Shown: positions 1 through 5,890 of the stretch, piece by piece
Position numbering within the stretch: the stretch's first letter is position 1
Layout of the letters: each line of letters begins with the position of its first letter
DNA from: Prochlorococcus sp. AG-418-I20
GTDB taxonomy: Bacteria > Cyanobacteriota > Cyanobacteriia > PCC-6307 > Cyanobiaceae
Length of the DNA: 64,000 bases
Assembly (NCBI GenBank): GCA_003214175.1
Contig: QCLZ01000003.1
Span: forward strand, 24,001 to 88,000
Reading direction: 5' to 3'
Program-made: the position numbers and the translations under genes
The notes under the pieces: generated by a model
Told to the model about the DNA's origin: nothing
The model's database searches: none
Seen by the model: the letters and a program-made list of their open reading frames with translations, nothing else

Positions 1-2
1 TT

Positions 3-650
3 TATGTTTATAAGAATAGTGAACATAATACTCACTTTTGGCAGGTTACTAGAGCAGAAACTTTTGAAGAAGCAGAGAAATTATTAAAAAGAAATTTTAA
101 CTGGAAGGATATTAAGGACGGCTATGGTGGCGGCATGAAATATTTAGATTGGTGGGATAAAGATTGCAAAAATGCTGCAATGTCAGAAAACAAACCTGTT
201 GATTGGATGAAAAAAAGAATAATGAAAAATAAAATAGCACCTGAATATTTTGAAAACAAAGAATCAAATACAAAAAAGAAACCAAATTGTAATGACTTGA
301 AATTTACTAAAGAAAGCGATTTTATTGAGACCAGAGAGAAAAAAGAAAAATCAGTTTTTTCAAAAAACAAAAAAAGTAAATCAACTTTTCCTTCTTGGCT
401 TCCTCTAATTACAATTCCTTTAATATTTTTAATAAGAGGGTATATTAATGGGCCGCAACAACAAAGAGTCGTTCCTCCAACAAGAACCGTTCCTCCGCCA
501 ACTCAAGGTAATGTTTTAGAACAAACTTGTAGACAATGCAGAATTTTGGGAGATTGTAGTGCCTTCCCCTTTTGCACTAGTAGTCAAAGGACTTGCGAGT
601 GGAAACAAACTTATGATGGAAAGTTAGTTCAGGAATGTAGAAGTTTTTAA
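3..650 (+). CDS. Hypothetical protein, 5' end outside window, one membrane segment and Cys-rich tail
   Basis: The reading frame is open to the left edge, so the ATG at 135 is probably internal; 215 residues are visible. The early part is rich in Trp and acidic residues and is followed by a Lys-rich linker. A single hydrophobic segment lies at about residues 129-145 of the visible part. The tail has a Pro/Gln-rich spacer and then six cysteines within the last 44 residues, an arrangement that would suit disulfides outside the cytoplasm. I do not recognise a family. It lies just left of the tRNA-Pro fragment at 848-893 and may be cargo of a neighbouring integrated element. That it is a gene is likely from the long frame and coherent architecture; function is unknown. 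Confidence 0.65.
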   Translation, partial: YVYKNSEHNTHFWQVTRAETFEEAEKLLKRNFNWKDIKDGYGGGMKYLDWWDKDCKNAAMSENKPVDWMKKRIMKNKIAPEYFENKESNTKKKPNCNDLKFTKESDFIETREKKEKSVFSKNKKSKSTFPSWLPLITIPLIFLIRGYINGPQQQRVVPPTRTVPPPTQGNVLEQTCRQCRILGDCSAFPFCTSSQRTCEWKQTYDGKLVQECRSF

Positions 651-847
651 TCAATTTTAAGAATAAAACTTCTTAAAATGTTTAGTGCTGATAAAACCCC
701 TTGAGAGGAAATGAAGAGTAATCCTTTTAGGATAAATATGGAAATTTCAGAAATCAATGCTTTAAAATATTCTATTTTGAGGGAAATATGAGGGAAAGAC
801 TTTTTGAGGGAAATATATTATTAGCTGAGACTTACTGCTATAACTGA
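651..847. other. Non-coding stretch left of the tRNA-Pro fragment
   Basis: No convincing gene on either strand. Apart from the GAGGGAAA repeats there is no clear hairpin with a T-run. It separates the truncated gene at the left edge from the att fragment at 848. Confidence 0.4.
775..816. repeat. Three direct repeats of GAGGGAAA beside the att fragment
   Basis: GAGGGAAA occurs at 779-786, 790-797 and 806-813. The outer copies are embedded in a longer identical 15-mer (TTTTGAGGGAAATAT at 775-789 and 802-816). The cluster ends about 30 bp before the tRNA-Pro fragment at 848. Iterated short direct repeats next to an att core are typical arm sites of tyrosine integrases; that role is inferred. 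Confidence 0.55.
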
Positions 848-893
848 TCGGGGCGACAGGATTCGAACCTGCGACCTAGTGCTCCCAAAGCAC
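848..893 (-). repeat. Orphan 3' fragment of tRNA-Pro (distal att site)
   Basis: This is a perfect 46-bp match to 4056-4101: discriminator base, 3' acceptor strand, T arm, variable region and anticodon arm up to the loop. The 5' half of a tRNA is missing, so it is not a functional tRNA. At its inner edge the sequence forms a perfect inverted repeat TAGTGCT-N5-AGCACTA (877-895) centred on the anticodon loop. A longer inverted pair ACCTAGTGCT / AGCACTAGGT lies at 874-883 and 910-919. Confidence 0.85.
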
Positions 894-982
894 TAAACAG
901 CTCTAGTGCAGCACTAGGTTTTCAAGCTATGACTATTTTTTTGCTTAGTTCTGCGAGGTTTGTCGTGACAAATAAAGTAATA

Positions 983-1002
983 TTTGTCCGCAATTTGTCC
1001 GC
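983..1002. repeat. Tandem TTTGTCCGC repeat, left end of element
   Basis: Two TTTGTCCGC copies (983-991 and 994-1002) are separated by AA. The same two-copy array with spacer TA occurs at 3961-3980 in the same orientation near the other end. Spacing is 11 bp, one helical turn, in both. I infer arm-type binding sites for an integrase or excisionase. Confidence 0.6.
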
Positions 1003-1028
1003 AAGTTGAAAATTTATTATGAGATTAC

Positions 1029-1409
1029 TTAATAACTCACTTCTTGAAGTTTTAGTATGGTCATTATAAAAAAGATTGCAGATAATAAAAACATTACAAT
1101 TCTTCTCGTCGGCTTATTTGGTATTCCGGTACTCGCTAATAAAATTAAAAAAGTCGGAGTAGTAAATCCTATAGAATAAAAAACCCCTCCTTTTGATGTA
1201 ATTAAAAGCCAATTTACAAACCAAAAGCCAAGAGCATATAACCTATCATTTTTTTTTCCAGAATTTTTTTTGGCTGCATTAGATTCTTTTTTTTGATTAG
1301 AAGTAGTTAAAGGTTCATTTCTTTCTTCTGTAATATTTATTGGAGAACCACAGTTTTTACAAAATTTCTGATTTGCTTCTAATTTTGTTCCACATTCAAT
1401 ACAAAACAT
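1029..1409 (-). CDS. Zinc-ribbon small membrane protein
   Basis: A 126-residue protein starting with a zinc ribbon at its very N-terminus (C3, C6, C17, C20), then a polar Lys/Asn-rich linker to about residue 55, then about three hydrophobic segments (near 58-73, 77-93 and 103-120). The ribbon should face the cytoplasm. It is transcribed away from the three plus-strand genes of the island, with only 63 bp between the starts, so the two units probably share a promoter region. The ribbon closely resembles that of the protein at 3387-3935 (same C3/C6/C17/C20 spacing). Specific function is unknown; a membrane-anchored partner of the other ribbon proteins is an inference. Confidence 0.8.
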   Translation of the reverse strand: MFCIECGTKLEANQKFCKNCGSPINITEERNEPLTTSNQKKESNAAKKNSGKKNDRLYALGFWFVNWLLITSKGGVFYSIGFTTPTFLILLASTGIPNKPTRRIVMFLLSAIFFIMTILKLQEVSY

Positions 1410-1472
1410 TATGAAATTTTGAACCTTATTTTTTTCTTAAATATAATATGAAAAATCTTTTTCAAAATATTA

Positions 1473-2417
1473 ATGACAGCAAATAGTAATGAAAATGATC
1501 CACTATTAGCTCAAAAAAGACTACTTGGAACTTTAAAAAATATTGTTAACAAGGCCGAAAACTATTTCGAGGAAGATGAAGGAGAATCTCTATCTACTAA
1601 TAAACAAGATCCTGCATATAAGTTTATAAAAAGCAAAACGAAATCAAATCCAAATTGGAAGTCTGAATTAAATGATGAGGAAAAAGAATATCTTAAAAAT
1701 CATCCTAGTCCTATTTTTGAACGACAAGATGCTTTTAATCAAAGATTCTTAGCTCATAAGAAATTTAAGAAAGGGAAAGGTGAACTTATAATTAATGGCA
1801 TAAAACAGAATGAACTAGGTGAACAAAGCGAAAAGCATAAAGAGATTAGTAATTTAGAGAACAAAACCAACTCAACGCCAATTAATGACGAGTCATACAA
1901 AAATGTCATCAAAAATCATGCCGTTTTAAATTGTTCTAATTGTGGATCCTCTATCAATAAAAATGATCTATTTTGTGGAGAATGTGGGTTTAAATTAGAA
2001 GTAATAAAACCACCTCGAGAGAAAGGAGAGAACAAGGAAGAAAATTTAATAGAGTTCAAAAAAGAAAAAAATATCGAAAATAAAATTTATAAGAAATCCT
2101 CAGAATCTAAAAAAGAAGAAAAGGCCCAAGAAAATAAGGTTAATGAGATAGCAACAAAAAAACTAAGCTACAACAATTTACCCATTGAAACTCTAAAAAT
2201 ATTAAAGACTTTTTTTGATGATCAACTTATAGTTGAAAGCGAATATAATATCCTCCGAAAGTCAGCATTAAATCTCTCTAATAGTAATGAATTAATTCCA
2301 TCTATTAAATCTATCTCTAGAGAAAAATTAGCTGAATTAAAAGTTCTTTTCGATCAAGAACTAATTCATAAGGAAGAATATGATCTTTTGAGAAGAAATT
2401 TATTATTTGAAAAATAA
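1473..2417 (+). CDS. Zinc-ribbon protein with two C-terminal SHOCT-like repeats
   Basis: A 314-residue, highly charged protein without signal peptide or membrane segment. A central zinc ribbon (C154, C157, C168, C171) sits between long Lys/Glu/Asn-rich linkers. The C-terminus has two copies of a roughly 28-residue motif (about 238-265 and 285-312) of the form L-x2-L-x2-hydrophobic-F-x-D/E-x-L-I-x4-E-Y-x2-L-R. This matches the SHOCT (short C-terminal) domain pattern, known as an oligomerisation or targeting module on otherwise unrelated proteins. It is first in a three-gene run; the metallopeptidase gene starts 5 bp after its stop. A scaffold or adaptor role is inferred only. SHOCT recognition is by eye. 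Confidence 0.8.
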   Translation: MTANSNENDPLLAQKRLLGTLKNIVNKAENYFEEDEGESLSTNKQDPAYKFIKSKTKSNPNWKSELNDEEKEYLKNHPSPIFERQDAFNQRFLAHKKFKKGKGELIINGIKQNELGEQSEKHKEISNLENKTNSTPINDESYKNVIKNHAVLNCSNCGSSINKNDLFCGECGFKLEVIKPPREKGENKEENLIEFKKEKNIENKIYKKSSESKKEEKAQENKVNEIATKKLSYNNLPIETLKILKTFFDDQLIVESEYNILRKSALNLSNSNELIPSIKSISREKLAELKVLFDQELIHKEEYDLLRRNLLFEK

Positions 2418-2422
2418 ATAAT

Positions 2423-3370
2423 ATGGTAAAAAAAATACTCAAAGACCTAAAACCAGAAGAGTATGAACATCCTTTAGATAGGTCTGCTTTGGAAAAGCTA
2501 GAATCTATTCCTGGGATAAGGGCAATTATTAGTCAAATTTGGGATAAATTCTTGGATAGGCTTTATTATTTTGAATCTACAGGATCCAGAATTCAAATAA
2601 ATAAAGAAAATTATTCTGAACTTTTTAATATTTATTTAGAAGCCTGTTCAATTCTTGATATGAATCAGGTTCCTCCTCTTTATTTAGATAATAATCCTCG
2701 TATTAATGCATTCGCTCATGGTGTAAAAAGGCCCTATATTGGGATTTCTTATGGAGCTATTGAAAGATTAGAAAAAGATGAATTACTTTTTGTATTAGCA
2801 CATGAATTGGGGCATATAAAAAGTGAACATGTACTTTATAGGGATGTTGCTGAAAATTTCAAAGCAATTGTTGAAATAGCTAGTCAAATGAGCTTAGGGA
2901 TAGCAGGTTTAGTAGGAGGTAGTTTTCAAGTTGCATTAAGGTATTGGTGGCGAATGTCAGAATTTACTTCTGATAGGGCAGGTTTGCTTGCTTGCCAAGA
3001 TAGTAAGGTCGCTATCAGAACCATCATAAAAGTTTCTGGGTTGCCTGTTAATCACATAAATGTAGAAAATTTTGAGAAATCATTCTTAAAACAGGCAAAT
3101 GATTTTGAAGATTTTGATTATGGAAAGTTGAACAAACTTATTAGATTTTGGAGTACTGCAGATAATACACATCCTTGGTCTGTTTTAAGAGCCTCTGAGA
3201 TATTAAAATGGGAAGCTTCTGAAGAATTTGAAAATATTTTAAAAAGAGAAAAAAAGGTAAGTTCTGAATTGATATCAGAGAATTTTCACTTTTGCTCACA
3301 ATGTGGGAATAAGTTGCAAATGTCCCAAAAATTCTGTGGTAATTGTGGAAACAAGGTCGAAATAAAATAA
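2423..3370 (+). CDS. M48-family metallopeptidase with C-terminal zinc ribbon
   Basis: A 315-residue protein with the HExxH zinc site (H127, E128, H131). Fifty residues later comes the M48-type third-ligand motif, E180 in E-F-T-S-D-R-A, and then T-H-P at about 249-251 with R256, as in M48 peptidases. The family hydrolyses peptide bonds, often in misfolded or membrane proteins. Unlike HtpX it has no obvious transmembrane helices, so it is probably cytosolic or recruited to the membrane. The last 25 residues form a zinc ribbon (C291, C294, C305, C308) like that in the three other island proteins. It is the middle gene of the operon (5 bp after the SHOCT gene, 16 bp before the TPR gene). The protease call is firm; substrate is unknown. 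Confidence 0.88.
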   Translation: MVKKILKDLKPEEYEHPLDRSALEKLESIPGIRAIISQIWDKFLDRLYYFESTGSRIQINKENYSELFNIYLEACSILDMNQVPPLYLDNNPRINAFAHGVKRPYIGISYGAIERLEKDELLFVLAHELGHIKSEHVLYRDVAENFKAIVEIASQMSLGIAGLVGGSFQVALRYWWRMSEFTSDRAGLLACQDSKVAIRTIIKVSGLPVNHINVENFEKSFLKQANDFEDFDYGKLNKLIRFWSTADNTHPWSVLRASEILKWEASEEFENILKREKKVSSELISENFHFCSQCGNKLQMSQKFCGNCGNKVEIK

Positions 3371-3386
3371 TTTAACTTTTAATTTT

Positions 3387-3935
3387 ATGTTTTGTACTCA
3401 ATGCGGTCAAAAATATTCATCTAATGATCGTTTTTGTACAAAATGTGGAGCATCAATTAATTGTTTAAAAGAGAAAAAAGTTCCTTCATCTTTTAAAGAT
3501 GGCAGTAGGGAAAAAGAATTTAAGGAAACTATAGAAAGAGCGTCTTTCTTTCATGATAGAGGGATAAAAAAAATGATTGAAAAAGATTACAAAGGGGCAA
3601 AAGAAGATTTTGAAAAGGTTATTGAAATCTACCCAAATGCCCCATTAATTGAAGAGACATATCTAAATCTTGGGGTGATGTATCTTAGGCTTGGGAATGA
3701 ATCAAAAGCTTTATCTGCCACAAAAAAGGCACTTGAGATTAATCCAAATTATTTAGACGCCAAAAATAATCTCAATAGAATGCTTAATCAAAAAAAAAGA
3801 ATCCTTAATCAGAAAAAATTTGATTCTTCAATAAGTTTTATAAGTAGGGTCTTTGCTGTGCCAGCAGGGATAGTTATCTTTTCACTTTTAAGAATTTTTC
3901 TTAAAGAACTCATGCAAGCATTAACCAACCAATAA
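3387..3935 (+). CDS. Zinc-ribbon and TPR protein with C-terminal membrane segment
   Basis: A 182-residue protein opening with a zinc ribbon (C3, C6, C17, C20). Residues about 48-135 contain at least two TPR-like helical pairs, with the typical A-x2-D-F-x-K-hydrophobic-I-E-hydrophobic-x-P-N and L-N-L-G-x2-Y patterns. A hydrophobic segment at about 152-172 would make it tail-anchored, with ribbon and TPRs in the cytoplasm. It is last in the zinc-ribbon operon. TPRs bind partner proteins, so recruiting clients or the M48 protease to the membrane is plausible but not shown. Confidence 0.82.
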   Translation: MFCTQCGQKYSSNDRFCTKCGASINCLKEKKVPSSFKDGSREKEFKETIERASFFHDRGIKKMIEKDYKGAKEDFEKVIEIYPNAPLIEETYLNLGVMYLRLGNESKALSATKKALEINPNYLDAKNNLNRMLNQKKRILNQKKFDSSISFISRVFAVPAGIVIFSLLRIFLKELMQALTNQ

Positions 3936-3960
3936 TAAATTGTTGCTTATTGAATTAATT

Positions 3961-3980
3961 TTTGTCCGCTATTTGTCCGC
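3961..3980. repeat. Tandem TTTGTCCGC repeat, right end of element
   Basis: TTTGTCCGC occurs at 3961-3969 and 3972-3980. It mirrors the array at 983-1002 in sequence, spacing and orientation, differing only in one spacer base. An inverted GCGGACA follows at 3988-3994. The array lies 75 bp from the tRNA-Pro att copy. An integrase arm site is inferred. Confidence 0.6.
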
Positions 3981-4006
3981 TTTGGCTGCGGACAGATTTT
4001 CCCAAT

Positions 4007-4032
4007 AAAAAAGCGAGTCTGGGTAACTCGCT
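4007..4032 (-). terminator. Intrinsic terminator of tRNA-Pro
   Basis: AGCGAGT (4012-4018) pairs with ACTCGCT (4026-4032) around a 7-base loop. On the minus strand the hairpin is followed by six T. It lies just downstream of the 3' end of tRNA-Pro and, if the element model is right, is carried by the element. Confidence 0.75.
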
Positions 4033-4055
4033 AGTATGACTTGGTTTTGATTGAG

Positions 4056-4129
4056 TCGGGGCGACAGGATTCGAACCTGCGACCTAGTGCTCCCAAAGCA
4101 CCCGCGCTACCAAGCTGCGCCACGCCCCG
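4056..4129 (-). tRNA. tRNA-Pro (anticodon UGG)
   Basis: A full cloverleaf on the minus strand: acceptor CGGGGCG/CGCCCCG with discriminator A; D arm; anticodon stem GGTGC/GCACT (one G-U pair) around loop TTTGGGA, giving anticodon TGG; T arm with GGTTCGAATCC. Length is 74 without an encoded CCA. Its 3' 46 bp are duplicated at 848-893, making it the target of an integrated element. Confidence 0.96.
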
Positions 4130-4524
4130 CTCATAAGATATTAGTTCATAACAGTCATCTATAAAAGACCAAATAGATAAATATTTTATAAAAAATCACT
4201 TTTGAGACTGGAAACTGATTTTTGTCGCTTGATTTCATTTTTTAGAAATTTTTAATCATTTTCCTCTAAAAGCTTTTTTAATTTCATCTTCTAATGAAAT
4301 TTCAATTGAGTATGAAGGGTTATATGATAAGAACTAAGTTAATAAAAGTAAAAATGATTTCATTTAATCAATAAAAGATTTAACTCCATTATATTTATCA
4401 ATAAAAATCCTCAAAATCTATAGAAAGCACCCGCGCTACAATAGTTTTGTCGCTTAATGGAAATATCTGATTTTTAAATTAATAAGAAGAATTATTATCA
4501 AAAATATTATTTAATTTTTTAGGC
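4130..4524. other. Non-coding gap with a tRNA-Pro-like 16-mer
   Basis: No good gene. AAAGCACCCGCGCTAC at 4424-4439 is identical to part of the tRNA-Pro gene (4095-4110). TTTGTCGCTT is present twice (4221-4230 and 4446-4455). A minus-strand stop-free stretch ending at 4256 has protein-like composition but no start. The gap looks like decayed insertion debris. Confidence 0.4.
4424..4439 (-). repeat. Second, short tRNA-Pro fragment
   Basis: A 16-bp perfect match to 4095-4110, covering part of the anticodon loop, the anticodon stem 5' strand and the adjacent D-stem edge. It lies outside the element, on the 5' side of the tRNA. Its GC-rich sequence stands out from the surrounding AT-rich gap. It may be the trace of an earlier recombination at this tRNA. 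Confidence 0.45.
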
Positions 4525-5037
4525 ATGAAAACATTAGAGAGTTTGATTAAGACATATAATGACTTTCCAAAAAAAGGTGTAGCTTTCAAAGACGTTCTTG
4601 GAATTATTCAAGATACCGAAGTGTTTAGGGAACTAATCTTTAAAATGTCTTCACATCAGTTGATAAGAGATTCTGAGGCCATAATTTCAATAGACGCAAG
4701 AGGTTTTCTTTTTGGCTCGGCAATTTCGTTTCAGGCATCTAAACCAATGATAGTTGCTAGAAAACCTGGTAAACTACCAGGTAATTTAATTCAGAAAAAC
4801 TACAATTTAGAATACGGAAAAAATTCTCTATCAATCCAAAAAGAAGCTCTTAACAAATTTAGTTCTTATGCAATTGTTGATGATCTTTTAGCTACTGGCG
4901 GCACAGTGGACTGTATAGCTAGATTAATTAATGAAAATGGTAAGAAAATATTAGGGTTATTAACTGTTATAGAATTAGAAAGCTTAAATGGAAGGTCTAA
5001 ATTTGATTTCCCCGTCGAATCAATAATAAAAATGTAA
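4525..5037 (+). CDS. apt: Adenine phosphoribosyltransferase
   Basis: Salvages adenine with PRPP to give AMP and diphosphate in the cytosol. The 170-residue length is normal for the family. Visible hallmarks are the N-terminal D-F-P-K-K-G-V-x-F-K-D segment (about 13-23), G-F-L-F-G (60-64) in the adenine-site loop region, and the PRPP-binding loop V-D-D-L-L-A-T-G-G-T (118-127). It is a lone gene on the plus strand just beyond the tRNA-Pro island, with a 395-bp upstream gap, so it probably has its own promoter. The ATG at 4525 gives the expected N-terminus. Confidence 0.95.
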   Translation: MKTLESLIKTYNDFPKKGVAFKDVLGIIQDTEVFRELIFKMSSHQLIRDSEAIISIDARGFLFGSAISFQASKPMIVARKPGKLPGNLIQKNYNLEYGKNSLSIQKEALNKFSSYAIVDDLLATGGTVDCIARLINENGKKILGLLTVIELESLNGRSKFDFPVESIIKM

Positions 5038-5101
5038 TAGGTATATTTAATGCAATAGGAGTTATATTTATTTTATTTTAGATATTAAAAAATTTTAAAA
5101 T

Positions 5102-5206
5102 TTATATCAAACCCATTGATCCTGCTGTAAAACCTACTATCAAAAAGAATGCAAATTCAGTCAAATCTCTGGGCATAGAATTGACAATAATACTTAGTTG
5201 AGTCAT
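5102..5206 (-). CDS. Single-pass 34-residue membrane peptide
   Basis: Starts M-T-Q-L-S and contains one hydrophobic helix (about residues 18-33). The reading frame is preceded on the minus strand by GAGGAG, about 13 bases before ATG. Size and layout resemble the tiny single-helix subunits of photosystems, cytochrome b6f or NDH-1, but I cannot match it to a named subunit. It is too short for ordinary ORF calling. It is convergent with apt. Confidence 0.5.
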   Translation of the reverse strand: MTQLSIIVNSMPRDLTEFAFFLIVGFTAGSMGLI

Positions 5207-5433
5207 TTAACCTTGTGCTCCTCAGGTTTATTTATTTTCAAAAAATATAACTAAGAATATTTTTTATTGAGGTTACAACCTTTATTTTTTTCTTTTTTCT
5301 AAAGATTTCAAAAATTTAAATAGTCTTTAATTTAAGAAATTGCAAATTACTTGAATCACAAAATAACAATAATTGGGGTAAATTTTCTTTAATGCTATAT
5401 TTTAAGTTAATTACTTTTAAAGAAGAAACTTGA

Positions 5434-5601
5434 ATGGACTATAAAAAAAAATCTTTGAAAAGTCTTAATAGAAATGAATGTTATGAGGAGATAGATACTA
5501 GGCTTGCTTCTGGATGGTATGTAGATGTGACGGCAGGTAACAAGAAAAAGAAATATAAAACTAAAGAGGTAGTTTTTAAAGTATCTAAAAAGTCTTCATA
5601 A
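5434..5601 (+). CDS. Small basic hypothetical protein (55 residues)
   Basis: Starts ATG GAC TAT and ends TAA at 5601. It is Lys-rich, with no membrane segment and a Trp-Tyr-Val-Asp core followed by a basic stretch. AAAGAAG lies about 10 bases upstream as a weak ribosome site. Composition is protein-like and the frame fits the gap between apt and the porins. Such short basic proteins are common in Prochlorococcus; function unknown. Confidence 0.45.
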   Translation: MDYKKKSLKSLNRNECYEEIDTRLASGWYVDVTAGNKKKKYKTKEVVFKVSKKSS

Positions 5602-5890
5602 ATCCAACTAAAAATTTTTTTGCAATTTTTCACAATTACTCATAATATATTTTCGAATATTTATTAATCCATTTATAAAAATATGGATGCTTTTCATTAA
5701 ATATACAAATTACAAATTACTAGATTTAATAACTTACTGATTTTGTTAGTGAACGATGAATTTATGAAGATTTTGAATGTATAGATTTTTAAAGTGGCAC
5801 AGAATATCGGGAAATGTATCAGCTTACACTTGATTTTGTTAAGCAATATACATTATCTTAAGGTGTCCTTTAAATTCGTGTGAGGAATTT

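Larger units (their letters stand above)
848..4101. mobile_element. Small element integrated at tRNA-Pro, bounded by 46-bp direct repeats
   Basis: Bases 848-893 and 4056-4101 are identical over 46 bp and in the same orientation. The right copy is the 3' part of an intact tRNA-Pro gene; the left copy is an orphan fragment. When an element enters the 3' half of a tRNA gene, its own copy restores the tRNA and the displaced 3' end marks the far boundary, which is exactly the layout seen. Between them lie four genes that all carry the same zinc ribbon, plus matched TTTGTCCGC repeats just inside both ends. No recombinase gene is present, so mobility would need an integrase in trans. It resembles the tRNA-linked small integrative elements (tycheposons) described in Prochlorococcus, but that assignment is inference. 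Confidence 0.7.

Noticed and set aside
848-893. A second tRNA-Pro gene
   Set aside because: Only the 3' 46 bases are present. No D arm or 5' acceptor strand follows, so it cannot fold as a tRNA.
922-1020. Minus-strand stop-free stretch of 32 codons through the TTTGTCCGC repeat, looking like a possible integrase C-terminus
   Set aside because: It has no start, no recognisable catalytic residues and is short. The repeats themselves explain the protein-like look, so I do not call a pseudogene.
4256-4330. Minus-strand stop-free stretch reading like a protein tail (acidic/basic, ending R-G-K)
   Set aside because: There is no start codon or ribosome site and only about 24 codons. It could be a gene remnant but cannot be supported.
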